Below the pieces are notes generated by a model. That model had not been told where the DNA came from, did not search any database, and worked only from the letters and a program-made list of their open reading frames with translations. Position numbers and translations under genes: made by a program. Of a DNA stretch of 64,000 bases, positions 46,785 through 55,865 are shown piece after piece. Each line of letters starts with the position of its first letter. Within the stretch, counting starts at the first letter, position 1. The stretch comes from an uncultured Sunxiuqinia sp. (GTDB lineage: Bacteria > Bacteroidota > Bacteroidia > Bacteroidales > Prolixibacteraceae): contig NZ_OY782767.1 of the NCBI RefSeq assembly GCF_963678245.1, positions 186,001 through 250,000 of the forward strand, read 5' to 3'.

Positions 46785-48371
46785 ATGAAATTAATTAGAT
46801 ATATAATTTTAAGTTGTACAGTGCTTATATTTTCTCAGTGTACAGACTTAACAGAAGAACCCTACACCTTTTTGTCTCCAAACAATTACTACAACAACGG
46901 AGAGGAACTTGGTCGTGCACTAGTAGGTGTTTATGATGGCTATCAACGAGAGTTCAATGGTTATTACAAATACATCATGTACTTGGAAGTAAGGACTGAA
47001 TTTGGATCACCAGCATATGCAAAGGACAACATGCACCTTTGGAATGTGTGGAATGATGTAAATAACGCAGATAAAATGGTTATCACAAATTGGGATGATG
47101 CCTATGATATTATTAACCGTGCAAATTTAGTTATTGGTCGGGGAGCTGATGTTGAAATGGATGAAAGCCTAAAAGCAAGATTTTTTGCCGAAGCTCGATT
47201 CATGAGGGCTGCAACTTATTTCAATCTTGTTCGCTTATATGGAGGACTTCCTATTCCAGAGTCATTTACTGAAGGACTTGAAGGACTTGAAATTCCCCGA
47301 AAATCAGTTGATCAAACCTATGCATATATTATTGACGATTTGGAATATGCAATAAAAAACTTACCTAAGAAATCAGAATATGATGCGAATGATATTTGGA
47401 GGGCTTCTAAGGGTGCTGCCCAGTCATTGCTTGGCGATGTTTATTTGACGAGAGGGGGCATGACCGGTGATGAAACTTACTTTCAGAAAGCTAAAGAGTA
47501 TACCGAAGCGGTAATGCAATCTGCCGAATATGCACTTGAACCTGATTTTAAGGACTTGTGGTATTGGTGGAACACAAATAATAAAAATGGAATGGAGTCT
47601 GTTTTTGAAATCCAATATGGAGGTGTTGACAAGGAGTATAATAATACACACACCATGTTTGGAGTGAATATCACTGAATATACGCTTGGTTGTTATATGT
47701 ATCGTCGTTTCGGACCTTCAATTTCGCACTATTTATCATACAGTGACACAGATGCTCGTAAAGAAGGAAGTTTCTTGACTCGTTTCCATACTACGGAAAA
47801 AGGAAATCCAAGCCATATTCTAGATACGCTGGTTTTCGTTCCTGAGGACAAAGGTTTTTATCCTGGTTCCAGAGGTTGGAAAACAGCAGGTCCTGGAAAT
47901 CTTAAGTTTTACGATCGAACACCAGAATCAGCAACGTTGAAAAAGCCGCAAGCAACTTCATATGTTATTCGTTACGCTGATGTCTTATTAAACTATGCGG
48001 AGGCAGAAAATGAGCTAAATGGACCAACGGCTTCTGCTTACAAAGCAGTTAATGATGTTCGTAATCGCGCAGATTTAGATGATTTGCCTGCTAATTTAAC
48101 TAAAGAACAGTTCGCAGACTCAATCTACCGTGAAAGAGGATGGGAATTTGTTGGAGAAGGTCTCCTGTATTTTGATGAAATACGAACTGATAGAATCGGA
48201 GAGAACGTTAAGAAGCATGTAAAATGGGGAAATGATGAAGGAATCTATATGTACGTGGACGCTCCATTGGAGTTTGTTCCATCAAAGGACTTTTTATTTA
48301 AAATACCTCAGTACGATTTAGATTCGAATCCTGCGTTAGTTCAAAATCCTGATAATGTATCAGCCGAATAG
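46785..48371 (+). CDS. susD: SusD/RagB-type surface glycan-binding lipoprotein
   Basis: A 528-residue surface lipoprotein with the lipobox Cys19 (IFSQC). The TPR-rich SusD fold is visible in RFFAEARFMRAATYFNLVRLYGG (landmark FMRAATYFNLVR, about 140-150) and in the C-terminal YADVLLNYAEAENELNG and RERGWEFVGEG blocks. It acts as the lid of the SusC transporter and binds the glycan. The length is normal (500-650). It is the last gene of the susCD unit; a strong terminator follows at once. Confidence 0.95.
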   Translation: MKLIRYIILSCTVLIFSQCTDLTEEPYTFLSPNNYYNNGEELGRALVGVYDGYQREFNGYYKYIMYLEVRTEFGSPAYAKDNMHLWNVWNDVNNADKMVITNWDDAYDIINRANLVIGRGADVEMDESLKARFFAEARFMRAATYFNLVRLYGGLPIPESFTEGLEGLEIPRKSVDQTYAYIIDDLEYAIKNLPKKSEYDANDIWRASKGAAQSLLGDVYLTRGGMTGDETYFQKAKEYTEAVMQSAEYALEPDFKDLWYWWNTNNKNGMESVFEIQYGGVDKEYNNTHTMFGVNITEYTLGCYMYRRFGPSISHYLSYSDTDARKEGSFLTRFHTTEKGNPSHILDTLVFVPEDKGFYPGSRGWKTAGPGNLKFYDRTPESATLKKPQATSYVIRYADVLLNYAEAENELNGPTASAYKAVNDVRNRADLDDLPANLTKEQFADSIYRERGWEFVGEGLLYFDEIRTDRIGENVKKHVKWGNDEGIYMYVDAPLEFVPSKDFLFKIPQYDLDSNPALVQNPDNVSAE

Positions 48372-48377
48372 ACTATA

Positions 48378-48420
48378 AAATGGTGGAAGCTTTAAAAGCT
48401 TTCACCATTTACATTTTTTT
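48378..48420 (+). terminator. Intrinsic terminator after susD
   Basis: AAATGGTGGAAGCTTT (48378-48393) pairs with AAAGCTTTCACCATTT (48395-48410), with one G-U pair, and is followed by a run of T bases. Confidence 0.88.
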
Positions 48421-48882
48421 GTTCGTGTGCATATTGGGGATTCAATATCATGCATTTCTATGAAAGGTCTATTTTCCCAAATCTTTTTGTGCGCTTTAAG
48501 CTCCATTTTGACTACTCAAGAGCTAAAGGAATTTTTTATCCAACAAGTATCTTTTTACCAATTCAAGTTTATGCTAGGTAGTGTGTCATTGCTTTTTCTT
48601 TGACTTGATTAGATTTATTTCTTTACATGCAGAAGCAAATAATATTGCAGCGACTTCTTCAGACCTGGTTTTAGGTGGATTTCAAATAGTACATGATGAA
48701 ACTTGGGAAGGTCATTGGCTGAAATTATCAGAATCCCGGATTGTTGACAATAGTCTCTCTATCTGTTTTCAGACCTGCATCTGCTGTTTTGTTGAAATTG
48801 AAAGTTCAATGCTTTTTTTGAATAGGAGATAAAACAAATGACCAGTTTGTAACTGGCTAATATATTGCGAAATCGTGATGTT

Positions 48883-48890
48883 TATATTTG
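48883..48890 (+). promoter_or_regulatory. -7 element of the GH2-malectin gene
   Basis: TATATTTG matches TAnnTTTG. It ends 15 bases before the LacI-type operator, which would then cover the start of transcription. Confidence 0.5.
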
Positions 48891-48905
48891 AATGTTTAGT
48901 AGAAT

Positions 48906-48919
48906 TGAAAACGTTTACA
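48906..48919. promoter_or_regulatory. LacI-type operator, site B
   Basis: TGAAAACGTTTACA is a 14-bp palindrome with a single mismatched pair. It lies 65 bases before the GH2 start and just downstream of a -7 box, the usual place for a repressor site. Confidence 0.78.
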
Positions 48920-48984
48920 TAGATTTGTATTCGTTTGTCGAATCTTGAATTCAATAATAAAACCCACTACATAGAAATCTAATT

Positions 48985-51900
48985 ATGCGAAAGTTTTTGA
49001 ATTGGCTTATTTTCATATCGTTTTTATACTCGTGTTCTGATCAACATCCTGTACGACAAGATATCTCCTTAAATGAGGGGTGGCATTCTATAGCCAACGA
49101 TACAAATAAACTTGCATATAATGGATTTGAGTCTCTGGTTTACTCAACTAAAAACTGGGAGGAGGTTAATGTTCCACACAATTGGGATGACTATGGCGGT
49201 TATCGCCGACTAAGGCATGGCAATAGGCATGGTTATGCCTGGTACCGGAAGTCATTTCAGCTTGAAGAGCAAAGTAGCAAACGGTATTTTCTTTGGTTTG
49301 AAGGCGTAGGTTCTTATGCGACAGTTTGGCTAAATGGCGATTCAATTGGCTACCATGCAGGAGGGCGGACTTCATTTACGCTGGATGTCACTGACCATAT
49401 TCGTTTTGATAAAGAAAATATTTTGGCAGTTCGAGCAGACCATCCCTCAGACATTCGGGATTTACCTTGGGTTTGTGGTGGCTGTAGTCCTGAATGGGGA
49501 TTCTCAGAGGGTAGTCAGCCGATGGGTATTTTTCGTCCGGTTCATTTGATTGTGACTAATCCTATTCGCATTGAACCATTTGGAGTTCATATCTGGAATG
49601 ATGATAAAATTACTGATGAACTTGCAAACCTTCATTTAACCATCGAAGTGAAGAATAATAAAGAGCAGGTGGCAAAAGTTGAAGTGATTAATAAATTGTT
49701 TGATGAGCGTGGTCGGCTGATAAAAGAAGTCGCCACTTTTGTTCATCTTTCTGCAGATCAGGTTGATACCGTTCGGCAACATATTGATCAGATTGTAAAT
49801 CCGCGTCTGTGGTCAATTGAAGATCCATATTTGTACAAGGTCATCACCGAAGTGTTACAGGATGGAGAACTGGTTGATCAGCTAGAAACACCCTATGGAA
49901 TTCGATGGACGAAGTGGGATATTCAAGGTGAAAATGCAAGCAATCGTTTTTATTTAAACGGAAGGCCCGTGTTTATAAACGGTACTGCAGAGTATGAACA
50001 TATGATGGGGCAGGGGCATGCTTTTTCTGATGAGCAGGTTCTTTCGAGAGTAGCGCAAGTAAAGGCTGCCGGATATAACGCTTTTCGGGATGGACACCAA
50101 CCTCATAATATCCGCTATCAACAACAATGGGACAGTTTAGGAATTTTATGGTGGCCACAAATGAGTGCCCATATTTGGTTTGCCAATACTGAATTTCAGG
50201 CCAATTTTAAACAACTATTACACGACTGGATTAAAGAACGTAGAAATAGCCCATCAATTATTTTGTGGGGCTTGCAAAACGAGTGTACCATGCCAACTGA
50301 GTTTGCGCGGGAGTGTACCGAATTAATTCGGGAACTTGATCCGGGAGCATCAAGCCAGAGATTGGTGACCACTTGCAATGGAGGTACAGGAACCGATTGG
50401 AACGTCATTCAAAATTGGTCGGGCACTTACGGAGGAAATCCTGATATTTATGATGAAGAACTTTCGGAGCAATTGCTAAACGGCGAATACGGAGCATGGC
50501 GAAGTATTGATCTGCATACAGAGGGTGATTTTGAATACAAAGGGCCTTTAAGCGAAGATCGGTTTTGGCAGTTAATGGAGTCGAAAGTTCGTTTAGGTGA
50601 AGCTGCCAGCGATCAGTCTTGCGGGCAGTTCCACTGGTTGCTCACATCGCACGACAATCCTGGACGAACACAGGCTGGCGAAGGCCTTCGCGATATTGAT
50701 CGGGTTGGTCCGGTAAATTACAAAGGAGCGCTAACCATTTGGGGTGAACCGTTGGATGTTTTTTACATGTTCAGGTCGAATTATGCACCCAAGGAAACCG
50801 ATCCGATGGTTTACATTGTATCGCACACTTGGCCTAATCGATGGGAAAAAACGGGCATTAAAGATGGCATTCGGGTTTTCTCCAATTGCGATGAAGTTGA
50901 GCTCTTCAACGGAGTGCGTAAAAACTCATTTGGCCGGAAAAAGCAGGGACCAATTGGTACTCATTTCAAATGGGATCAGGTGGATATTCAAAACAATGTG
51001 CTCTATGCTGTTGGATATGTTGATGGCAAGGAGGTTGCCGAAGATTATATCGTTTTAGGTTTGTTGCCTGAAGCAGCAGGTGTAAAAGAATTAGCAGGAG
51101 AAGTAAGGCCACTCACGAATAATGGGGAAAAGAACTATTTATATCGTGTGAATTGCGGTGGGCCGGATTACCTTGATCAAGAAGGAAATACCTGGCAAGC
51201 TGATGTTCATAAAGACGAGTCGGGCTGGGGATCGGTATCCTGGACCGATGATTATGATGATTTGCCGGCATTTTATGGAAGTCAACGCATCACTTACGAT
51301 CCAATTCAAGGCACCGATGAATGGAAACTTATTCAAACTTTCCGGTATGGGCGTCACAAACTGGCTTACAAATTCCGTATTCCCGATGGCGATTATCAGC
51401 TTGAAATGTATTTTGTTGAGCCTTGGTATGGAACGGGAGGAGGATTGGATTGCAACGACTGGCGCATTTTTGATGTTGCGGTAAATGACGAAGTCGTTAT
51501 TAATGATTTGGATATTTGGGAAGAAGTTGGTCATGACAACTTGTTAAAGAAAACCGTTGCTTTTTCAGTTAAAGGAGGCGAATTGAAAATTTCATTTCCT
51601 GAGGTGAAAGCTGCGCAGGCTGTGATTTCAGCAATTGCTATTTCAACAACTGATGAGAATGTTAAATCTGCGGAGTCTTCAAGTCGACTGTTTAAAAATA
51701 TACAAGTTGCGAGTGAAAATAATTCAAACTGGAGTGCCAAAAGTTGGATGAACAATGGAGATCTGCTTTATTCAGACGCAGATGCCAAAATTATTTCGTT
51801 ACCTCCATTCTTATTTGGTAGCGAGTGGGTACAAACATCAGCATTTTCTGAAGCTGCAAGTGGAAATTCGATTGCTACATTCGAGCTTAATGAAGAGTCT

Positions 51901-52521
51901 GATTTAATTATTGGTATTGATGAGTCGATTACAGATAAGCCAAACTGGCTTGAGGAGTTTACAAAAAGAAAGGATATTATGCGATCGACATATAATAGCG
52001 GCACGAACTATGAGATCTATCAAAAACGATATGCGAAAGGCAAGAAGGTAGAGTTGCTTCCGCTTAATTCACGCAATTCTCCCATGTACGCTGTTGCTGC
52101 CGTTCCGGTATCTAATTTGGATGCTCCGATTGATTTACGGCCATCGTTCAAATATGAGGCGGAAGAGGCCGGAAGTAAAGGAAAAGCCATAAATACAGAG
52201 ATTTTAAAGAAGGATTGTAAGTTTGTTCCCGGTAAAGGAGATGCAATTGAGTGGACTTTTAATGTTGGATTGGCCTCAAAATACGGATTGGAGTTTCGCT
52301 ATATGAACAAAGGGACTGAGGATATCACCGTTGACGGAGAAATCGTTGCTGCCGATGGACGACTGGTGTGGAGTGGGCAGTGGGTGTTTCCCGTTGCTGA
52401 TATCAAATGGAAAAGTTTTAGAACCGACACCCAAACCACTATTAATGCTGGAAAATATACGTTAAGATTGAAACCTAGGAAGCAAGGCCCTTTTTATTTT
52501 GATTGGATGAAAATTCAGTAG
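48985..52521 (+). CDS. GH2 glycosidase with malectin and C-terminal carbohydrate-binding domain
   Basis: A 1178-residue lipoprotein (Cys17 in FLYSC). The GH2 core spans about residues 30-620: jelly roll (WEEVNVPHNWDDYGGYRR), Ig-like domain, and TIM barrel with probable acid/base Glu433 (GLQNECTMP) and nucleophile candidate Glu501 (LLNGEYGAW). A malectin-like domain lies at about 710-890 (YRVNCGGPDYLDQEGNTW to AAQAVISAIAIS). The final 120 residues look like a CBM6/CBM35-type module (FKYEAEEAGSKGKA to GPFYFDWMKIQ). Two binding modules suggest that it acts on polymer or large fragments. It is transcribed alone, behind promoter and operator sites, and is followed by a decayed insertion sequence. 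Confidence 0.85.
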   Translation: MRKFLNWLIFISFLYSCSDQHPVRQDISLNEGWHSIANDTNKLAYNGFESLVYSTKNWEEVNVPHNWDDYGGYRRLRHGNRHGYAWYRKSFQLEEQSSKRYFLWFEGVGSYATVWLNGDSIGYHAGGRTSFTLDVTDHIRFDKENILAVRADHPSDIRDLPWVCGGCSPEWGFSEGSQPMGIFRPVHLIVTNPIRIEPFGVHIWNDDKITDELANLHLTIEVKNNKEQVAKVEVINKLFDERGRLIKEVATFVHLSADQVDTVRQHIDQIVNPRLWSIEDPYLYKVITEVLQDGELVDQLETPYGIRWTKWDIQGENASNRFYLNGRPVFINGTAEYEHMMGQGHAFSDEQVLSRVAQVKAAGYNAFRDGHQPHNIRYQQQWDSLGILWWPQMSAHIWFANTEFQANFKQLLHDWIKERRNSPSIILWGLQNECTMPTEFARECTELIRELDPGASSQRLVTTCNGGTGTDWNVIQNWSGTYGGNPDIYDEELSEQLLNGEYGAWRSIDLHTEGDFEYKGPLSEDRFWQLMESKVRLGEAASDQSCGQFHWLLTSHDNPGRTQAGEGLRDIDRVGPVNYKGALTIWGEPLDVFYMFRSNYAPKETDPMVYIVSHTWPNRWEKTGIKDGIRVFSNCDEVELFNGVRKNSFGRKKQGPIGTHFKWDQVDIQNNVLYAVGYVDGKEVAEDYIVLGLLPEAAGVKELAGEVRPLTNNGEKNYLYRVNCGGPDYLDQEGNTWQADVHKDESGWGSVSWTDDYDDLPAFYGSQRITYDPIQGTDEWKLIQTFRYGRHKLAYKFRIPDGDYQLEMYFVEPWYGTGGGLDCNDWRIFDVAVNDEVVINDLDIWEEVGHDNLLKKTVAFSVKGGELKISFPEVKAAQAVISAIAISTTDENVKSAESSSRLFKNIQVASENNSNWSAKSWMNNGDLLYSDADAKIISLPPFLFGSEWVQTSAFSEAASGNSIATFELNEESDLIIGIDESITDKPNWLEEFTKRKDIMRSTYNSGTNYEIYQKRYAKGKKVELLPLNSRNSPMYAVAAVPVSNLDAPIDLRPSFKYEAEEAGSKGKAINTEILKKDCKFVPGKGDAIEWTFNVGLASKYGLEFRYMNKGTEDITVDGEIVAADGRLVWSGQWVFPVADIKWKSFRTDTQTTINAGKYTLRLKPRKQGPFYFDWMKIQ

Positions 52522-52602
52522 ACAGAAAGTATGGCACATTATATGCTTGGATCCTATTCGATACATCAATTACGATAGTTTAGAAAATTTTTATATTTCT
52601 TG

Positions 52603-53914
52603 TCAGAGCTGTCCTAAATGTTTTTAATTTTAATTATCTGTTCTTTTTTATAGGTGATTCGGACAGTTTTTTCACATTTTCAATAATCAATCCCCCCACT
52701 CAAAAAATTTACCTTGCGCATAAAGCAATGGGACGAGCTCGGGTTATTGTTCGAACGGATTATCAAGTAGTCGTTGCAAGTCGAACTTTTCCAGTAGGTT
52801 TATTCTCAGAATGCGACCAGATTGGACAAGCACCAGCCCTATTTTGCACAAGCTTTTAGGTATTTAAAAACCAGTATGGTAATCATTGCTGTTCAAATCT
52901 GTATCAACACTGCATTTTAATGTCCTTAAAAAATTGCTCAATATCCCAACGTGCTTTGTATAGATCGGAGATCGTGTTTGCTGTCCACGAAAATTGGTTT
53001 GTAATCAGCTCAATGGTTTGCTGGTTCACTTCATCCCAAACAACGACCCTGCGAAGTTTTTTCGGGTATTTGGCTTTTGTTTTTTTCTCTGAGAGTTCAA
53101 TGTATTCATCAATCAGGATGTGTTGGTGCCTGTCCTCTGGCAGTTCCCGTTCATCGTGTCTGTTGAATTCTACCGACTTTTTAAACCTGACAACAAAGAA
53201 ACTTTTTCCAATGTGCCAACGACAAAGGTTTTCGAAATCAACGTAAGCACGATCGGCAACCACAACACTATCAGCATGTGGAACTATTTCTTTGGCAGCC
53301 ATTGCAGCGTTTACTTTTCCATCGGTAAGGTTTATATAGACAGCCATAGCAATCGAGCAAAGTATGGAGTTTTATTGCTCCTTTGCGCTTTCTGTGTTTT
53401 GTCCAGTCAAAAAGGCTCAAACACAACGAAATAGTTGTTGAGTCGAGCAGTAGAATCTTAGATTTAATTCTGAAACGTGTTTGTTTGAACTGTGCTAAGC
53501 CCGATAATCATTGGAATAATTTGAAATAGTAATCCTGAAAAAGGTGCCATTCCCGGTTTTGGTTCTGATAAGACAAGGATGATTTGGAAGGTGCTTTCTG
53601 TAGTCCCAAATGATTTAAATTCCCCGAGGCAGAACGTAAGCCATTTGTTACATCACGCAGCGAGTTTACTCTTGAAAACGGGCAAAAAAGCATGGTTATT
53701 AAATGTGTCCAACTATCGATACCTTTATTATGCTTGTCCGTATCATAATGTTTTACCAACGTTTTGAAGCAGTTTCTACTCAACGATTGAATTATTTGTG
53801 CAAATAGCGTTAAATTTGTATTCATTGCCAATTAGTATTTTTATGATTCGAGACCACAAAAATAATAGTTCAGGGAAACTGGAGCCTAATTGGCTTTATT
53901 TAGGATAGGTCTGA
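52603..53914 (-). mobile_element. Decayed IS4-family insertion sequence
   Basis: A degenerate element of about 1.3 kb, bounded by inverted repeats TCAGAGCTGTCCTAAATG (52603-52620) and, inverted, TCAGACCTATCCTAAATA (complement of 53897-53914), which match at 15 of 18 positions. It contains one broken transposase gene on the minus strand. I found no clear target-site duplication, so the insertion is old or the ends are eroded. It lies between the GH2-malectin gene and the control region of lacI. Confidence 0.72.
52904..53831 (-). pseudogene. IS4-family transposase, broken
   Basis: The N-terminal part (53831 down to 53508) resembles the DUF4372 domain (WTHLITMLFCPFSRVNSLRDV). It ends at a TGA, after which the same frame continues with LAQFKQTRFRIKSKI and LLLDSTTISLCLSLFDW, which holds the first DDE aspartate. 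Near 53348 a frameshift moves the sequence to a second frame: VYINLTDGKV, VVADRAYVDFENL (second Asp) and LYKARWDIEQFFKDIK (the YREK motif with the Glu). It then stops early at 52904, missing part of the C-terminus. One nonsense codon, one frameshift and a truncation mean that it cannot be active. Confidence 0.85.
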
Positions 53915-53968
53915 GAAACTAATTTCACCGAGAATTTTAAAAGTAAAAAAAAATATGTACATTTATTT

Positions 53969-53982
53969 TGTAAACGTTTTCA
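53969..53982. promoter_or_regulatory. LacI-type operator, site C, upstream of lacI
   Basis: TGTAAACGTTTTCA, a near-perfect 14-bp palindrome, 132 bases before the lacI-type gene. It suggests autoregulation. Confidence 0.75.
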
Positions 53983-54063
53983 CATTTTGCACTTGTCATC
54001 AGAACCAATTAAATAGTTGCGGAGTGCTTATGAAGCTTTTCGGAAGATGTTAAAAGTTATTGT

Positions 54064-54086
54064 CCAAAGATTTAAGTTATCTTTGG
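54064..54086 (+). promoter_or_regulatory. lacI promoter box within an inverted repeat
   Basis: TATCTTTG (54078-54085) matches the -7 consensus 29 bases before the ATG. It lies in a perfect 8-bp inverted repeat, CCAAAGAT (54064-54071) and ATCTTTGG (54079-54086), which could be a second protein-binding site or chance. Confidence 0.45.
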
Positions 54087-54114
54087 CAAAATTAAATAAG
54101 ACACTTGTTTCAAT

Positions 54115-55110
54115 ATGGGGAGCCTAAACGATGTTGCAAAAAAGGCTGGGGTTTCAATTGCTACTGTATCCCGGGTTATTAATAATGGATCGAATGTAAA
54201 TGAAGTTACTCGAGCAAGAGTATTAAACGCAATTAAAGAACTTAGGTATCAGCCCAGTCGTGTTGCTAAAAGACTCCGCTCAAAGAGTGTGTCAAGCAAC
54301 CTGATTGGAGTACTTATCCCGGATATTCAAAACCCCTTTTATGTTGATGTGCTTCGTGGTATCGAAGATGTTACCTACGAAAACAACTATGCACTGATCA
54401 TGTGTAATTTTCAACAGGATGAGAAGAAAGAAAAGTTATACCTGGATATTTTGCAATCTGAATCGATTGATGGATTGATTGCGGCACCAGCCCACGAGAA
54501 AGATGCTAAGGTAATCAGTTTAGTGAAAGAAGGTTTGCCAATTGTATGTTTTGACCGTGGGCTTCAGGGGGTTGATGTTGATGTGGTGTTGGTGAACAAC
54601 CGAGAGGGAGCATTTAAAGCGGTAGATTATTTGGCGAAAGTCGGTTATAAGCGTATTGCACTTATTTCTGGATTGGAGCAATTGCCTTCGAGTCAACTGC
54701 GCGACAGCGGTTATCGAGAGGCGTTGAAAGAAAACGGACTTGCATTTGATCCAAAATTGATTAAACATGGAGACTCGAAACACGAAAGTGCGGTACGTCT
54801 TTGCGACGAGTTATTGAGCTCCGAAAATCCTCCAGACGCTATATTCACAGGAAATAACCTGATTACTCTTGGTGCCCTGGAAACCATTCATAAACGGAAA
54901 TTGAATATTCCTGAAGATATTGCGATTATTGGTTTTGATGACATGTATTGGTCAATTTCATTAAATCCACCATTGACAGCAGTTTATCAGCCTGCCTATG
55001 AAATTGGGCGACGATGTGCTGAGTTGTTGATTCAACGCATCAAAGATCCTCAACGTCCTTCTATCCAGATGATTTTGAATACACAGTTAATGATTCGAAG
55101 TTCTTGTTGA
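54115..55110 (+). CDS. LacI-family transcriptional regulator
   Basis: A 331-residue regulator. The DNA-binding helix-turn-helix is at residues 3-25 (LNDVAKKAGVSIATVSRVIN), followed by a hinge helix (SRVAKRLRSKSVSSN). The periplasmic-binding-protein-like effector domain spans about 62-330 (LIGVLIPDIQNPFYVDVLRG; IIGFDDMYWSISLNPPLTAV). The effector is probably a sugar or sugar acid from the target glycan. The hinge and helix-turn-helix type fits palindromes with a central CG, and five such sites are found in the window, one in front of this gene. Whether it represses or activates is not settled by sequence. Confidence 0.93.
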   Translation: MGSLNDVAKKAGVSIATVSRVINNGSNVNEVTRARVLNAIKELRYQPSRVAKRLRSKSVSSNLIGVLIPDIQNPFYVDVLRGIEDVTYENNYALIMCNFQQDEKKEKLYLDILQSESIDGLIAAPAHEKDAKVISLVKEGLPIVCFDRGLQGVDVDVVLVNNREGAFKAVDYLAKVGYKRIALISGLEQLPSSQLRDSGYREALKENGLAFDPKLIKHGDSKHESAVRLCDELLSSENPPDAIFTGNNLITLGALETIHKRKLNIPEDIAIIGFDDMYWSISLNPPLTAVYQPAYEIGRRCAELLIQRIKDPQRPSIQMILNTQLMIRSSC

Positions 55111-55132
55111 GCTGGCAAGTTAAGGTATGATC

Positions 55133-55158
55133 TACGAGAAACGATATTGTTTTTCGTA
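55133..55158 (+). terminator. Hairpin after lacI
   Basis: TACGAGAAAC (55133-55142) pairs with GTTTTTCGTA (55149-55158), with one G-U pair and a 6-base loop. No T-run follows directly, though the 3' arm itself contains five T bases. Confidence 0.45.
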
Positions 55159-55247
55159 AAATTACACTAACTTTTTTTAGTAAATTAATCGATTATTAAT
55201 ATTTGTTTAGCTAAGTTAGCTGCTGGTTATATTCAGACCAATTGCCG

Positions 55248-55865
55248 ATGATCCGAAAAGTTTATATCATTTTTGCGGTCTTTTTTTTGTCGCGTCTTAT
55301 AGTTAGTTGTTGTAGTTGCAATTCCGGAACGATTGAATTCGATTTCAAACAGATTCAAATCACGAACTTGGATAATTCGGGAGCATATCCCACAAAACTT
55401 GATGGAACAACGATGAAAAGAGCGACAGTGGCGTTCGAGGTTGTTTTATCTTCTGATGAATACTTTTGTGCTGGTTTTATTAAAAGAAGTAACTGGGGCT
55501 TTTCTTCTGCGTCTGCTTTTCAATGCGATTGCGATCCGGTATTTAGACCAAGCCAGTATATCGAGAATATTCATATTCTTACCAAATACGATCTTTCAGA
55601 AACTGCAAAAGGAAATACAATTGTAAATGATTTATTTCGAGCTAAAGAGAATTACTGGGGAGGTTTAAAGGTTGATGATTATCAAAAAATTGATGATTTT
55701 GTTTCAGAACTGCCTAAATATGAAGCGAGCTACGATCAGCAAATTCGATTGCATTTATTTTGCACCGAGGAAATCCAAAACGATTCGACTCAATTTGAGA
55801 TTGAGGTTGTGTTTAACGATGGGATGATTTTAACGACTACCACTGATCTTATCTATTTGCAATGA
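55248..55865 (+). CDS. Hypothetical lipoprotein, Bacteroidota-specific type
   Basis: I choose ATG 55248 (205 residues; a TTG at 55242 is the alternative). The N-terminus is a lipoprotein signal (MIRKVYIIFAVFFLSRLIVSC) with a cluster of Cys residues directly after it (SCCSCNSG). The mature part has no helix and looks beta-rich; IQITNLDNSG and a conserved-looking CDCDPVF stand out. It is vaguely similar to DUF5034-type lipoproteins, but I am not sure. Its stop overlaps the start of the next gene (ATGA), so the two are coupled and may work together in the outer membrane. The function is unknown. Confidence 0.7.
   Translation: MIRKVYIIFAVFFLSRLIVSCCSCNSGTIEFDFKQIQITNLDNSGAYPTKLDGTTMKRATVAFEVVLSSDEYFCAGFIKRSNWGFSSASAFQCDCDPVFRPSQYIENIHILTKYDLSETAKGNTIVNDLFRAKENYWGGLKVDDYQKIDDFVSELPKYEASYDQQIRLHLFCTEEIQNDSTQFEIEVVFNDGMILTTTTDLIYLQ

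Larger units (their letters stand above)
48421..48984. other. Intergenic control region upstream of the GH2-malectin gene
   Basis: About 560 bases with no credible gene; a frame of 83 codons at 48581-48832 has no recognisable features. It contains the promoter-like box at 48883-48890 and the LacI-type operator at 48906-48919. A long untranslated stretch of this size could also hide a small RNA, but I saw no stable fold. Confidence 0.5.

Noticed and set aside
48581-48832. An 83-codon frame in the gap after susD
   Set aside because: The product has no recognisable features and there is no promoter or start context; the region is better read as a control region.
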